From Oasisia sp. SBJ-2009 (taxonomy: Eukaryota; Annelida; Polychaeta; Sabellida; Siboglinidae), in assembly GCA_964017155.1 (NCBI GenBank), contig OZ024862.1, positions 26,836,933 to 26,900,932 on the forward strand: DNA of 64,000 bases, given 5' to 3'. Positions 37,384-49,111 of this stretch are shown here, one piece after another. Both the position numbers and the translations under genes were made by a program. Under the pieces are notes generated by a model. That model saw nothing but the letters and a program-made list of their open reading frames with translations. It was not told the DNA's origin and did no database searches. How positions within the stretch are numbered: the first letter of the stretch is position 1; every line of letters starts with the position of its first letter.

Positions 37384-37745
37384 TTAAGGTAGATGGTAAA
37401 GTAGGCCGTTCTCTGAGAGAATCAAATCAACTGTAGCTTAACATTGATATATGTATCATTTCAAGTGATAGTGGACAATAATTGTTTTAATGTTACAAAT
37501 CTCACCATCGAAACGTTTTACTTCGACGATTTATGAAGCTATTTTTCAAATTAAGTAATGTGAAAATATGATGCAAAATAACGCACAAGAAATGAAACTT
37601 GTATAAGAGGCCGAGATCTCATCACGGAAATTATCTTAACATTTATATGCGTGAGCACCTTTCGCGCGGCGAATGTCACACACATTCCCCCATGCACACA
37701 TACACCCACTCAGTACACTTGAGTACATGATTCTTTGCCCGTCAT

Positions 37746-38588
37746 GACACCAAACACAATACATTAATCACGACTAAGGAAAGAGCATGCAAAGGCAACC
37801 TACACAAGTGCCTAATTCTTTTCATTTCAATAGTGTAATTCACGGGTACGCATTTGATTTGTCTTCCTTCTGAAACGAGTGTAGAGATTATTCGATGTTT
37901 TGAGACCAATGTTTATTGCAGTCACACATTTCTCGGCATGTAGGTTTGTATCTAGGTCGTGACGGAGATCGGCTGCATATGTTGTGTCTTTGTCATTGAA
38001 ACAATAGTATACGCTACAGTGATCAATGCCAACAGGCCAGGTCAGGCAAATATTACAAAAGGTGTGATTTTTATTAGTAATTTGTTTTATTCCACCTTTA
38101 TGAACGAATATGTTTTATATGAAATATATCAGTTAGATGACGGTCATTAAGCTACTGTTTCCGTGTTAATCAGCATGCACTGGTGTGACATACTGACATG
38201 AAACACTTCGCTACAGTTATCTACACCTTGTTCATGTGGAAATAATACAATTATTAACTGAGCGGGGAATTATTCTGAATTAATAGTCTAGTTTCCTCTT
38301 GATTGTATAGCACGTATCGCCTGTAGAAGGCAATGCTCCTCTGGTGGTGTTGCACTTGTAGATTGTCTTTGGCCATATTCCAGTCGAAGACACTGGTAAC
38401 TCCATAATGTTCATTGGTTGGTACAGCGAACTGCTGCTAACTACAATTCGCAATGTTTCAGCTGTTATAACTTCATTAGTAAAGAAAACACACTACAGTA
38501 GCAACTAAATGCGAAGAAACGCGCATATCTTGCAGTACTGAGTTCTCCTGTCTTCACCGAAGCGCGTGGATTATCTACATCATCATTC
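37746..38588. other. Intergenic DNA downstream of the aldo-keto reductase gene
   Basis: No exon was recognised. It should contain the 3' untranslated region of the minus-strand reductase; the exact poly(A) site was not determined. Confidence 0.4.
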
Positions 38589-38652
38589 CTAGAATTCCAC
38601 ATCCTCCGGAAAAGGGTACAACGGTTGTGTTAGGTCTGAATAATTAAGGGTC
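38589..38652 (-). CDS. AKR exon 9 (C-terminus and stop)
   Basis: [20 protein letters not shown] then TAG. Acceptor atatttcag was chosen over the later attattcag because only it keeps the frame with exon 8. Confidence 0.85.
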
Positions 38653-38839
38653 CTGAAATATAACATTAAATACATTTTTTCGGTTGGCAACATGATGGTA
38701 TAAAAATACGTATTATTACACATGCGTTGGATATGATCATCAGAATCATTCTGGCTGCCTGAATAGTTGTATGTTTCTCAAGGAAACAACTCGTTATAAC
38801 CACTCAGAAACAACCAGGGTCATTTGTTAATGTTCGTGC

Positions 38840-38908
<69 letters not shown>

Positions 38909-41353
38909 TGTGTGTGTGTGTGTGTTTAAAACCTTCGGCGATACTACATTTTCAGTAACGTACAAAGGCACAAATGTGTTGTGTGCGACAATTTGAAATC
39001 TTTTTAAGTTTTCTACCGTCTAAAGTAATTGTCTCAAGAGTTCGAGCTCTAAGAAAAAGTACGTTCTTTTAGATATAGTGAGTGGATATGGAGGTTCTGG
39101 AGAGAAAAAACACGAGTTGCATCAATAATGGGAACAGTCTTTCCGGGGATACTTACCCATCGTCGTTAAGGAAATATCGTCCCAAAAAGCGGTGGTTTTT
39201 GTTCAGCCCACTCACAGTTTCCATATCATCAGTTGTCAGTTGAAAGTCAAATATCTAGAATGCACAAACACACATTCTTGTAAATAAAAAGTAAATAATT
39301 CAATAGTGGCATTTCCATGTCGGTAATTCCATACGCATAAAACAACACCACGGTATGTGGAATATCATGTGATCTTGAATACATTTGTAATGTTCATGAT
39401 TAAACTTGCTACCGTTCAGTTTTTAGTTTAAGACAGTTATTCATATGCACACATAATCATTCAAAATGTCCTCTTAGTTTAGAATTTATTTATCCCGGGC
39501 ATCAAAGAAATAATACTTGAGAAGTATTGCTAATAATGCGTAATCTTGGTTATATTACGTGAATGTTCTCCTTAATCCAAGATGGCGTCACACTCTTTGG
39601 AATCACGACGATGTTCCTTTGCAGGTGCCAACGCAACACAATCTGGAATGTTACTAACACTGTTAATATATACTCAGTGATTAGAATATATTAGATCTTT
39701 TCATATATGGATAGGAAGGAGAGCGAAGTTTATATATTTATAATTCTTATTAACATCTCGTAACACATGAAGAAGTTGATAGATGTATGCAGCTGGTTTA
39801 CAGTAAAGTAGTACTCATATCAGCATGTTTATATACATTGACTCGAACATTATATCAATTGAGACAATACTTGTATCTAAATACATAAAGAGAAAACTGA
39901 CAAACTTTGCAAAGATAACAACTAAAATAACAACAGAAATACCAAATAGCGTCATGAAAGATAATTCTTTGAATACAATGCATGAACACTTGGTAATTAT
40001 GTGTCTGTGTCTGAATCCATCAACCAGGTCTTGATGTAAAAAAAAACAGCTAAACACAATAAAACAACATCAAGTATAATAATACTGTATGCTGTACAAC
40101 GTCGCATAGCGTCTGCGATGGGTGTGCGTGCGAGCGCGAATGTGTGTGAGTGTTTATTTGTGTGCGTGTGTGTGTGTTTGTGTATGTGTGTATGTGTGTG
40201 TTTGCCCGCGCTCGCTTGTGTATGCGTGCGTGCGTACGTGCGTGTGTGCGTGCGTGCGTGCGTGCGTGTGTGTGCGTGCTTGCGTGCTTGCGAGTACCTG
40301 CGCTGGTGATTTGCCATACTTTGTGCCCAATGTCTTCAGGACTGGCTCTCCCAGTAAATTGGTAAACTCTGGTGATGCCCTTCAAATGAACACAATTTAT
40401 ATATTATTTTACATTAGTACACACTGAGCAGAAACTGTTTTATTTTTTCAGACTAAGAAATAGTATATATACCTTAAAAATAAACGTTATAAAGGGAAAC
40501 AAAACGCAATTCTTTCTTTTGACTTAAATACACACATATGGTTTAGGCAGAATTTGTTTTCAAAGTGGAGAATTCAATTAAATCCGCCGTTTTCGAAAAG
40601 TGGCAGATATAGACATGCACATGATGCATGACCAGAGCTTCTCTGATCCTGCTGTGGCGCGTTGTATGTCCGTTTTCATGGACACGCATTTGAATATTGC
40701 ATCACATACATATCGATACCTCGCATTCTCGCGCGCATTAAAATGGAATGATCTTTCTCTCCCATCACAAACAGGTAAGTACGAGTACCGCATGCAATGG
40801 TACACACACTACTACAGTTGAATTGTGACTGATACTCACCCGACAATATCACTCGACCCAAGAGGGGAGTAAGCCGTAATGACTATGTTTCTGTCGTGGC
40901 AGAACTTCACTAGTTTCTCTTGTGACATATAGGGATGAATCTCCACCTTCAACCCAGAAGACACAAGTATAGTCAACGGCGTACTTAACAGTGTGTGTTT
41001 TCATTGGACTTGGACAGGACACATCAGCGGAATACGAGATAATCGATGGACAACGCATATCACCACCTAGAAACCCTACGAAGGGAAACGATCCAGAGGA
41101 AGACTGGCGAGACGATGGAGAGACGAACTAGGTGAGTACTGGAAGGGAACCATCTGGCAGAGGACACGGCTAGATAGGCAACTGTGTAAGCAGCATGCTG
41201 AGACATTCGCACAACTACGGGACACTACTACGGTTATACAATGATGATGAAGATGATGTAGATGATGATGATGATGATGATGACGGTGGTGATGGTGATG
41301 ATGGTGATGGTGATGGTGGTGACGGTGACGGTGACGGTGACGGTGACGGTGGC

Positions 41354-41384
<31 letters not shown>

Positions 41385-41494
41385 ATGGTGATGGTGATGA
41401 TGGTGGTGACGGTGACGGTGGCGGTGGCGGTGGCGGTGGCGGTGGCGGTGGCGGTGGCGGAAACGGTGGCGGAAACGGTGGCGGAAACGGTGGC

Positions 41495-41559
<65 letters not shown>

Positions 41560-42584
41560 TGATGATATACATTGCCAATATAGTTATTTCGTATACTTCA
41601 TAATGAGATATACGTTATGGTGCAAAATAGAAATGGCACTCTGGCTAACTACCAACGTACATCATATAGAATATGCAATTTTAAAACAAACATGTATTAG
41701 ACAACATGTCAGTAAAATTCAATAGTTGTTTTCTCCTATTAGGCAAAACATGCGCCGTCATGGTTGACCGAACCTGAAGAACAGAAGGCTTGATGCGGCA
41801 GTTGTCGATGACGTTCTGAACTTGTATGCTGTTGAAGTTGGACAGACCTACGTTCTTGACCAAGCCTTCGTCAACACATTTCTCCATTGCCTGTAAATAT
41901 ATACACACAGTCAACACCACTCCGCCGTTTCCGCTGTCTCGTCTGAGAACAAAACATCGGATAGAACAATACGTCTGCCGCAACGAAATGTCCGGGCTGT
42001 TCCTTGCCACCTCCCCATCCTCCATGTTCCCGCGTCTATGCAACAGGCAACACAGAGGTATATGAACGAATTTAGTTTTTCATGTACTGCTGCGGCGCTG
42101 CGCTGCGCTGCGCTGCGCTGCGCTGCGCTGCGCTGCGCTGCGCTGCGCTGCGCTGCGCTGCGCTGCGCTGCGCTGCGCTGCGCTGCGCTGCGCTGCGCTG
42201 CGCTGCGCTGCGCTGCGCTGCGCTGCGCTGCGCTGCGCTGCGCTGCGCTGCGCTGCGCTGCGCTGCGCTGCGCTGCGCCAAAGTGGGCGTGTCGGCAAAT
42301 CTGTAGCTGCCGTCGTTGTATTTTGGATCTAGGCCACATCCTCGCTATGTGAAAGGTGGGCGTGTATAGTAAAAAATGTACTGTGTGATGTGGTGCGTGC
42401 GCTGCGCTGCGCTGCGCTGCGCTGCGCTGCGCTGCGTGCGCGTTCGTGCGTGCGTGCGTGCGTGTATTATATTATATTATATTATATTATATTATATTAT
42501 ATTATATTATATTATATTATATATTATATTATATTATATTATATTATATTATATTATATTATATTATATTATATTATATTATAT

Positions 42585-42621
<37 letters not shown>

Positions 42622-45600
42622 GTATTACATGTATATATATTATATATATATTATATATATACGCGTGCGTGCGTGCATGTGTGCGTTCGTGCATGCTTGG
42701 TGTTGATGCGTGCGCATCACCAGACATTTTAGGTAGATTAAACATTTACCGTCCATGTTTCCAAAGTGGGCGTGTCGGCAAATCTGTAGCTGCCGTCGTT
42801 GTATTTTGGGTCCAGGCCACATCCTCGCTATGTGAAAGGTGGGCGTGTATAGTAATCAGAAAATCATTAGGTCATAGTAGTATGTTGAAATAGCTATATT
42901 CTGTACCTTTAAGTGCTTATCGTACAATTGTAATCACTAGTTTACTACCATTCATGGAACGATTTTTTATAAACCAACGACAACAGTCATCAGTAAAGTT
43001 ATTTCCCGTGGACAGTAAAGCAAAATGGGGTTCTCTGGGTACCAAATTCGTCCAATCCAAACACGAAATTACACATATTTGTGTTTTGCCACGTTTTGTG
43101 CTTTTAATATGCTATCAACTGGTAGATCAATAAAGTATGTGAAAGGAAAACACACTATTTAAAAGAACCGAAAGAACACTGGAGATACAAGCATGCTACT
43201 GCAATATTGCGGTATTCATATATAGACAGGTACAAGAGCTGATGCGTAGATGTGCGTTGAAAACAACCATTGGATACCTGGCGAGGAACAGGCCAGTGAA
43301 TCAGATACAGGTCGAGATATTCCACTCCCAAGCTCTTCAAGCTTTCCTGCAGCGCCGGCTTCACGTCCTCGGCGGAGTGGAAGGTCGCCCAGAGCTGTAA
43401 TAGTGACAACACGGTGTGGTCTTCATTGACGTAATCGGGTGTTATTTCTGTAGTAAAATGTTGTGCTTTGTGACAGGTACACGCAAAGGTGGATTTAATA
43501 AGATTTAGATTTAACAAGATTGCCCCCTAGAGAATCAACTCTAGACGGCAGGTGCCCTTTGGCTTATCGAGAGTCCAACCTATCTCTCTAAATGTACTCC
43601 GCGCTTCTTAGGTATATGTCGATTTTATGTTTAAGCATATTAACACTACTAGCACATACACAATCAGCCGATAATCTGTTCCATTCATTTGGTGTTCTTT
43701 GTGAAAATGAAAATTTTCTAATATCTAATTTACACTGCACCTTTGCTAATGTAATTCCATGTTCTCTAGTCCTTCTCTCTTCCTTAACCGAGAAAAACAT
43801 ATTTCTGACAATATTTTCATACCCATTCAATATTTTAAACACTTCTATCTGATCTGTGTAATTCATTCATTTTTTATAATTATGTGTCGAGATCTTTGCA
43901 AAAGAACGACCATAATTGAAACTTTGGTTCTATTAATAAGGGCATATGAAACGTGTTGCCGTAGCTGTCAGTGTGTATTACTTGTAACTGAAAACGGCAG
44001 CGTTATCAATCGACCGAGTACATTGGTGTTGTATTAAAATTAAATCATGAGCGAAATCCCATAACGTTGTGCTAAATGTACTTGACCTGCTGTTCTTCAT
44101 TTGTGTTGAGAAGTGTTTGTATGGTTGACAGCTGATCATAGCTCTGGCACACGGTAACAGTTGGGGATGTTATTCAATCGCTTACCTTACTAACGATGAA
44201 CATATCTTCTCTTTTGACGTTGCCTCTTGAGATCTGTTCTTTCAGAGCTGTGCCAACGTTGACTTCATTGCCGTAAATATAGGCGCAGTCAATGTGGCGA
44301 TATCCTGCCTCAATGGCGCAGTTCACAGCTTGTGTCACCTTTGCTGCAGGAGACTGCAAGACAATGCGTCACATTGCAAATACACTATTTTCAACTCCAG
44401 GTTTACCTCTTATGTCGCTTGTAGTAAATGTCCAGGGTTTCAACTCGTTTGTTCTGAAAGACCAGAAATTTGACTGACCCATCTATAATGTAATTTCTAC
44501 TAATCCAATGAGGTGTTTTCTATACCATTGGTTTTTTAAACAGACAATAATACATATTAATCGCATGGTCTCTAACTGTGAGAACAGATTCAAAGGAAAC
44601 CACTGGCATGCTATTTCTATGTAGCTGCAAATAGTCATAGTTTATATTATAAATACACTTAGTACTTGAAAATGGGTCCACACAAAGTTACCCGAGACGA
44701 GACAATTGAACTAAACTAAGATAGAGATTGTCAATACAACACGCATGTTTACCATGCGAGTATTAATAAGTGTTACGACGTTAAACTTGCCAATGCAAAT
44801 AAATTGATTCAAAACGGCATTAATCTTGCCAGTAATGATGATATCGAGAATCAGAAAAATTATTCATGTGGCTAGTTTCTTAACGAGGCCATTGTGTGTA
44901 GCCCATACGAACACGTAGGCGCACACTCTCACTCTCTTATTTACGCACGCACGCACGCACGCACACACTCGCTCGCTCACTCATTCATACACACACACTA
45001 ACGCACGCACGCACGTAAATATACCTATTCAAACAAAGTTGCATATCCTTGGTTGCACAAGACGTGGTAGTTCACGGGAATATTCAACTATGTCGGTGAG
45101 TTCTTAAACAGGGTGTACTTTGGGATCGGACACATCCTCCTTATAGAATCAAAAGAGCTCCGCTTTAATTGAAATTGTCATGTTTAAAAGAAACAAACTT
45201 AAGAACACCCCTTCTGCCCATCTTGCGATATCATGTCCGATAGAGAGAAATGCTGAGATTCCTGCAGCAAACTTTAAGTGATAGTTTGGGGAATCTCTAA
45301 TCGCTACTCCAACAACGCACTCACACTAGATGCCTATTTGGCACAGATTTGCTGCGTTATTCTGTCTGGTGCTGATTACTGCGCGTTTGTTCAGTAGCCT
45401 GTCGCGCTATTCTACCAGAGTTACACATCAACACAGAAATGTCAACTAGTTCTATTTTAAGTATGGACATGGATGTCGCTGTCAGTTCCTTTCACCCGAG
45501 GGAACATTTACATCGGATGTGGTAAAGATGTACGCAGGCGCTCTTGTGCACACACGCATGATGCGTACGTTTCATACAATTATGTACGCGCATGCTTATA

Positions 45601-46354
45601 TGCACGCATGCACCAGCACATACACACACGCACATACTCGCACACATACACACACTGATACACACGCGTTTTACTTTTACACACTGTTTCATAGATAACG
45701 TTTAAATCTGTCTTCTAGTTGTATTATTTTTTAATGAGACAAATTTAATATACTTATGCCAATACTTTCATAGCAATTCAATATACCTATATCAGTACTT
45801 TCCTAGCAATGCATTATTAATGTGTTGGCATCTATTATATAACCTTCTCTTAACAGCCGGCACTCCAAGGTTGCTTCTCAATATTGACTCTACGCTTAAG
45901 GTTAACAACCTGACGAAGGCCTGATTATTGCACATATATGACACTACACGAAATGCGTAATCTATCACATTCTCTATCGCTGCCAACGCAATGTTGTTTT
46001 ATCATCTTAATTAATTAATTAATCTATATATATATATATATTTAACTACCGTTTACATATTTATATACATGATTTTACTGTATACATGCATTACTATGTG
46101 ATTTAAATATTGTGTTCTTATGCAACCTCCAAAGTGCAAAATATATTTCCACTCTGATTGGACAATAAAGCTATTATTATTATTATTATTATCGTTATTC
46201 TTATTATTATTATTATTATTATGAAGCGCTTCTGAGAGTAGGATAGAAGTTAGCATAGAAAATAATACAGTACCCTCCATGTGCCTAGGCCAATGACAGG
46301 CATGGACGACCCACTAGTGCCCAGTGTCACCGACGGGATAGCTGACGAAGCCAT
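38589..46354 (-). CDS. Aldo-keto reductase, AKR1A1-like, nine coding exons
   Basis: Minus-strand exons: 46354-46274, 44353-44186, 43394-43278, 41890-41774, 40946-40840, 40379-40298, 39642-39559, 39254-39157 and 38652-38589 (TAG). Phases agree throughout and give 305 residues. The product should be a cytosolic NADPH-dependent carbonyl reductase with a TIM-barrel fold. The catalytic tetrad can be read: Asp and Tyr in [14 protein letters not shown], Lys in VSKLW, His in LIHWP. The NADPH-binding IPKSVTP is present, and the C-terminus [10 protein letters not shown] resembles the aldehyde reductase ending. About 25-28 residues that normally lie between LIHWP and AMEKC (substrate loop A) are missing; either one exon escaped detection or it is lost. 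Joining the flanking exons keeps the frame. Dead gene versus loop-less enzyme cannot be decided here. Confidence 0.88.
38829..38924. repeat. (TG)n/(CGTG)n microsatellite
   Basis: About 95 bp of tg and cgtg repeats in the last AKR intron. Confidence 0.9.
39157..39254 (-). CDS. AKR exon 8
   Basis: [20 protein letters not shown] then [13 protein letters not shown]. Acceptor attctag, donor gtaagt; ends in phase 2. Confidence 0.9.
39559..39642 (-). CDS. AKR exon 7 (NADPH site)
   Basis: [20 protein letters not shown] then [14 protein letters not shown] contacts the 2'-phosphate of NADPH in the family. Acceptor ttccag, donor gtaata; phase 0/0. Confidence 0.92.
40118..40297. repeat. GT-rich compound microsatellite
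   Basis: Mixed gtgt/gcgt repeats directly downstream of AKR exon 6; the Cys-Val and Thr-His open frames across it are artefacts. Confidence 0.9.
40298..40379 (-). CDS. AKR exon 6
   Basis: [18 protein letters not shown] then TKYGKSPAQ, matching the EP-VL-LA-KYGRSPAQ helix of AKR1A1. Acceptor tttgaag, donor gtactc. A long GT-rich microsatellite starts immediately after the donor. Confidence 0.88.
40840..40946 (-). CDS. AKR exon 5
   Basis: [18 protein letters not shown] ... [16 protein letters not shown]. Acceptor gttgaag, donor gtgagt; ends in phase 2. Matches the Q-VE-HPY and AYSPLGS motifs that bind the cofactor. Confidence 0.92.
41239..41566. repeat. (GAT)n/(GGT)n/(GGC)n trinucleotide tract, about 330 bp
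   Basis: Runs of gatgat, ggtgac, ggtggc and ggcggc. The polyglycine frame on the plus strand is an artefact inside the AKR intron. Confidence 0.95.
41774..41890 (-). CDS. AKR exon 4 (barrel strand with SNF motif)
   Basis: Thirty-nine codons, [20 protein letters not shown] then [19 protein letters not shown]. Acceptor tttacag, donor gttcgg (weak); phase 0/0. In related AKRs an extra segment ending in ...TWK precedes AMEK. Confidence 0.92.
42094..42278. repeat. (GCGCT)n pentanucleotide microsatellite, about 37 units
   Basis: Perfect cgctg repeats of about 185 bp, about 200 bp upstream of AKR exon 4. A shorter run recurs at 42401-42435. Confidence 0.97.
42278..42854. repeat. 94-bp direct repeats flanking a compound microsatellite
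   Basis: 42278-42371 and 42761-42854 are almost identical (ccaaagtgggcgtgtcggca ... aaaggtgggcgtgtatagta). Between them are (GCGCT)n, (GCGT)n, (ATATT)n of about 125 bp at 42464-42590, (AT)n and more (GCGT)n. Confidence 0.9.
43278..43394 (-). CDS. AKR exon 3 (catalytic His)
   Basis: Thirty-nine codons, [19 protein letters not shown] then [19 protein letters not shown]. Acceptor tattacag, donor gtatcc; phase 0/0. LIHWP carries the catalytic His. Confidence 0.92.
43588..43866 (-). mobile_element. LINE 3'-end fragment in AKR intron 2
   Basis: The minus-strand frame [17 protein letters not shown] ... [19 protein letters not shown] ... [12 protein letters not shown] is the C-terminal tail typical of many invertebrate non-LTR retrotransposons. 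Only this tail remains. Confidence 0.8.
44186..44353 (-). CDS. AKR exon 2 (catalytic Asp/Tyr)
   Basis: Fifty-six codons, [11 protein letters not shown] ... [14 protein letters not shown] ... REDMFIVSK. Acceptor cttgcag, donor gtaagc; phase 0 at both ends. Contains the AKR Asp and Tyr and ends in the catalytic Lys. Confidence 0.92.
44354..46273. other. AKR intron 1
   Basis: Contains GC-rich tetranucleotide repeats (44941-45015), a CA-rich tract (45595-45665), and at 46163-46222 an aataaag followed by (ATT)n, the signature of a retroelement 3' end. No exon was recognised. Confidence 0.5.
46274..46354 (-). CDS. AKR exon 1 (start codon)
   Basis: ATG at 46354-46352. Encodes [12 protein letters not shown] ... 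[10 protein letters not shown], the N-terminal hairpin and first barrel strand of AKRs. Donor gtactg; phase 0. Confidence 0.85.
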
Positions 46355-46525
46355 CTTGCAAACTCCTGTTTGTTCTGGTGCTGTATCCGCGTCGATTTCT
46401 TCTGTGCCTGTGGTACCGATCTCCGTGCGCTGGTTTCTCTGGCAATCTAATGTGTTATGTCCCTAGTGGAGGGCTGTCTGTCTCAGTCTATATATAAGTT
46501 GCCCAGTGTGTGTGAACATGTCTAT

Positions 46526-46825
46526 GGGTGGCCGTTCGGGTCATAACGCGGCAAGCTTGACGCGCACCATCAGTGGCAGTTGACGTTTGCGCGCAAACGT
46601 TACAGCCAATCAGAACGCGTATAGGTGGCCGTTCGGGTCATAACGCGGCAAGCTTGACGCGCCAACATTAGTTAGTGGTAATTGACGTTTGCGGGCAAAC
46701 ATTATAGCCAATCAGAACGCGTACAGGTGGCCGTTCGTGCCTTAACGCGGCAAGCTTGACGCGCAAACATTAGTGGTAATTGACGTTTGCGCGCAAACGT
46801 TATAGCCAACCAGAACGCGAAAACC
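46526..46825 (+). repeat. Three tandem about 100-bp repeats with CCAAT box and 18-bp palindrome
   Basis: Each unit has ggtggccgttcg, aacgcggcaagcttgacgcg, an acgtttgcgcgcaaacgt palindrome (perfect in units 1 and 3) and agccaatcagaacgcg (caac variant in unit 3). The cluster is followed by ccaataaata and could act as a promoter for the arm ORF at 47000. Confidence 0.75.
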
Positions 46826-48110
46826 TTTGCGCGTAATCTTTCCAACCAATAAATACTCATGTAGCTATAAATCGCAGGTTGAACCAATGAACTTAGTAAA
46901 ATCATACTAAAATGCAGACTCATCCTTTTAAGCGGGATAAATCTATAGTATACATTTAAGTCTACATATAGCAACACCGTATTTACCGGGCTTTGAGAAA
47001 TGCCTCCTCGTCGCATTCAGCGAGCACAGGAGCGGCTACAGGGTGGTTCTAATTCCACCTTCTTTTTGGCACGAGTTAAACGTTTACAAGGTGCCAGTTC
47101 GAATCGCAAACCAGTAACTTTTTTCTAGATACTATCAAATTATTCATACCTTCCGTTTTATTCTACATTGTACGTAACAGGGGTAAATGCTTTTTAATGT
47201 GAGTTTTTAACTTGTACACTGAGACAATCATCCCACTGAGTGGCGCAGGCATCTTAAACTGAAGTCGTTCTTTCTCGCCACTCGTCTGTACACTCTGTTT
47301 GCTAAATTCTGCAACCGCCCGATGTCACTGGCTGCAGTATAGGAGTTGACAGAGCATTGAAAATGTCATTTTTCTCAATGTGCATGATTGTTATAATGGC
47401 TATTAAACGTTCAAAATAATAGTTGTCCGGTTACTAGACTAGGGTCAAATTGCATTTTGTTGTTATTATTTTCTTGGCATCACTGTCGTCAGGGGTGAGT
47501 TGACTATGATATCCTTTTCCGTTATCTTTTTTCTTCCTCTCACTTTTCTCTTACCACGTTCTCTGTCAGCAGTCTCCGATTCTTTCTATATATCATTCTT
47601 TCCATTCTTCTCACGCTCTTTCTATGTCACTTTTACTGCAATCCCCCATCGCAATTTCGGTCATCTTCTTCGCTACACACGGCTGTAATCCTCATTGTAA
47701 CCAAAGCAATTAATCTAGTGGATTTTGCACTGGGAAGGTGCCACTTCCTATCGTGAATTTATAAACTGAAATTAGCAACGTTACATGTTGTGAAGTTACT
47801 GGTTGAATGCCAACGCCATATCGGTTGAGTTAAGGTAGGAGTGTTTAATTATTGTTTCATCAATGTAAGTACATGTTGGCGGGTATTTGTCAAGGTCTTT
47901 GTATGTTTGGGAGAATAGCGTGAGGAGTGTGGTGGTCGACTATAGGCTGATATTATGTATGGGCTTTGAGATTGTGTCTCTTTAATAATATGTCGTTTCT
48001 CTCTTACTTGTTAGCTGTAACGCCTTCTGTGAATGGTTTTGCTGAACTGCAGCCTACATTAATCAGTGAACTTGGTTGTCATGTCGGCAATCAGTTTAAC
48101 CGAGTTGGGT

Positions 48111-48113
<3 letters not shown>

Positions 48114-48171
<58 letters not shown>
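48114..48171. repeat. (AT)n microsatellite
   Basis: Pure AT repeat inside the long-inverted-repeat element, followed by CA-rich repeats to 48230. Confidence 0.95.
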
Positions 48172-48175
<4 letters not shown>

Positions 48176-48977
48176 AATACGCACGCACACATACACACGC
48201 ACGCACACATACACACACCACACGCAAACAAAAACGATGTCATTCGAATTGGCACCTTACGTTTAACTCGTGCCAAAAAGAATGTAGAATTAGAACCACT
48301 CTGTAGCCGCTCCTGTGCTCGCTGAATGCGATGAGGAGGCATTTCTCAAACTCCAGTAAATACGGTGTTGCTAGGTAGGCTTAAATGTATACTGTAGATT
48401 TATCCCGCCTAAATGGAGGAGTCTGCATTTTACTAAGATCACTGTTCATTGGTTCAACAGGTTTTCGCGTTCTGGTTGGCTATAACGTTTGCGCGCAAAC
48501 ATCAACTGCCACTTGTGTTTGTGCGTCAAGCTTGCCGCGTTATGCCTCGAACGGCCACCCATACGTGTTTGTCATCGTCATCGATCAGGTCATCGACCGC
48601 AGCTTAATCCTTGTACACAGACATCACGTGGCGTGTCAGTGATATTGATATCTCATACAGAGTAGAGAGGGGCAAAGAGCATCCCTTTAGAGGTATAAAC
48701 ATGTGTTGACCTACTCATTTTCGTCCTATGGGGAATTGGTTATATAATTTAGCTACATGTATTATATGCTATCTAAATATCATCATAATTGGCATTGCAG
48801 AAACGCAGCAGCGTCACATCAGCGAAAAAGTAACTTTTAATGAGCGCCCACGACATCTCTCAAATTTCGTCATGTGTGACAAATTAAGCCCACCCCCGAT
48901 GCACTTTGCCCCACATGACGAAATTTGACGAATACTTTTTATTATTTATATAAAAATATTTTATATAATTATAATTA

Positions 48978-49024
<47 letters not shown>

Positions 49025-49111
49025 CATCTGTAATAACGCCACTTAATTATCGTGTAAGAAATTGGGTTTCTAGTAAGTAATGCTGGGGGCCGTTTTGCTC
49101 CACAGTAGTGG

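Larger units (their letters stand above)
25277..37745. repeat. Tandem array with a 2092-bp unit, three copies, third interrupted
   Basis: Unit 1 is 25277-27368, unit 2 is 27369-29460, unit 3 is 29461-30017 continued at 35734-36115 and 37384-37745. Many landmarks recur exactly 2092 bp apart. Units 1 and 2 differ by only scattered bases. Unit 3 is near-identical up to about 35900, then diverges and ends early. Each unit holds the gccatcttg motif, a tgacgtcac palindrome, a short tRNA-like A box (gggtagtgtagtggttttaa) and a pyrimidine tract ending ctcag. Open frames of 60-126 codons recur in each unit but no protein family was recognised. Confidence 0.92.
46514..48571. mobile_element. About 2.05-kb element with long inverted repeats carrying CCAAT repeats
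   Basis: Outer ends atgggtggccgttcg and cgaacggccacccat mark the boundaries. The left arm runs to about 47090, the right arm from about 48240. The left end holds three tandem copies of a roughly 100-bp unit (46526-46825) with gccaatcagaacgcg and ttgacgtttgcgcgcaaacg; the right end has one. Both arms carry an ATG-started frame, MPPRRIQRAQERLQ / MPPHRIQRAQERLQ, with SNSTFFLARVKR. No transposase was recognised inside. Flanks acatgtct and acgtgttt could be a decayed 8-bp target duplication. Confidence 0.65.

Noticed and set aside
41195..41725. Polyglycine/aspartate protein
   Set aside because: Trinucleotide microsatellite inside an AKR intron.
42038..42352. ORFs of LRCAA or AQRSA repeats
   Set aside because: (GCGCT)n microsatellite.
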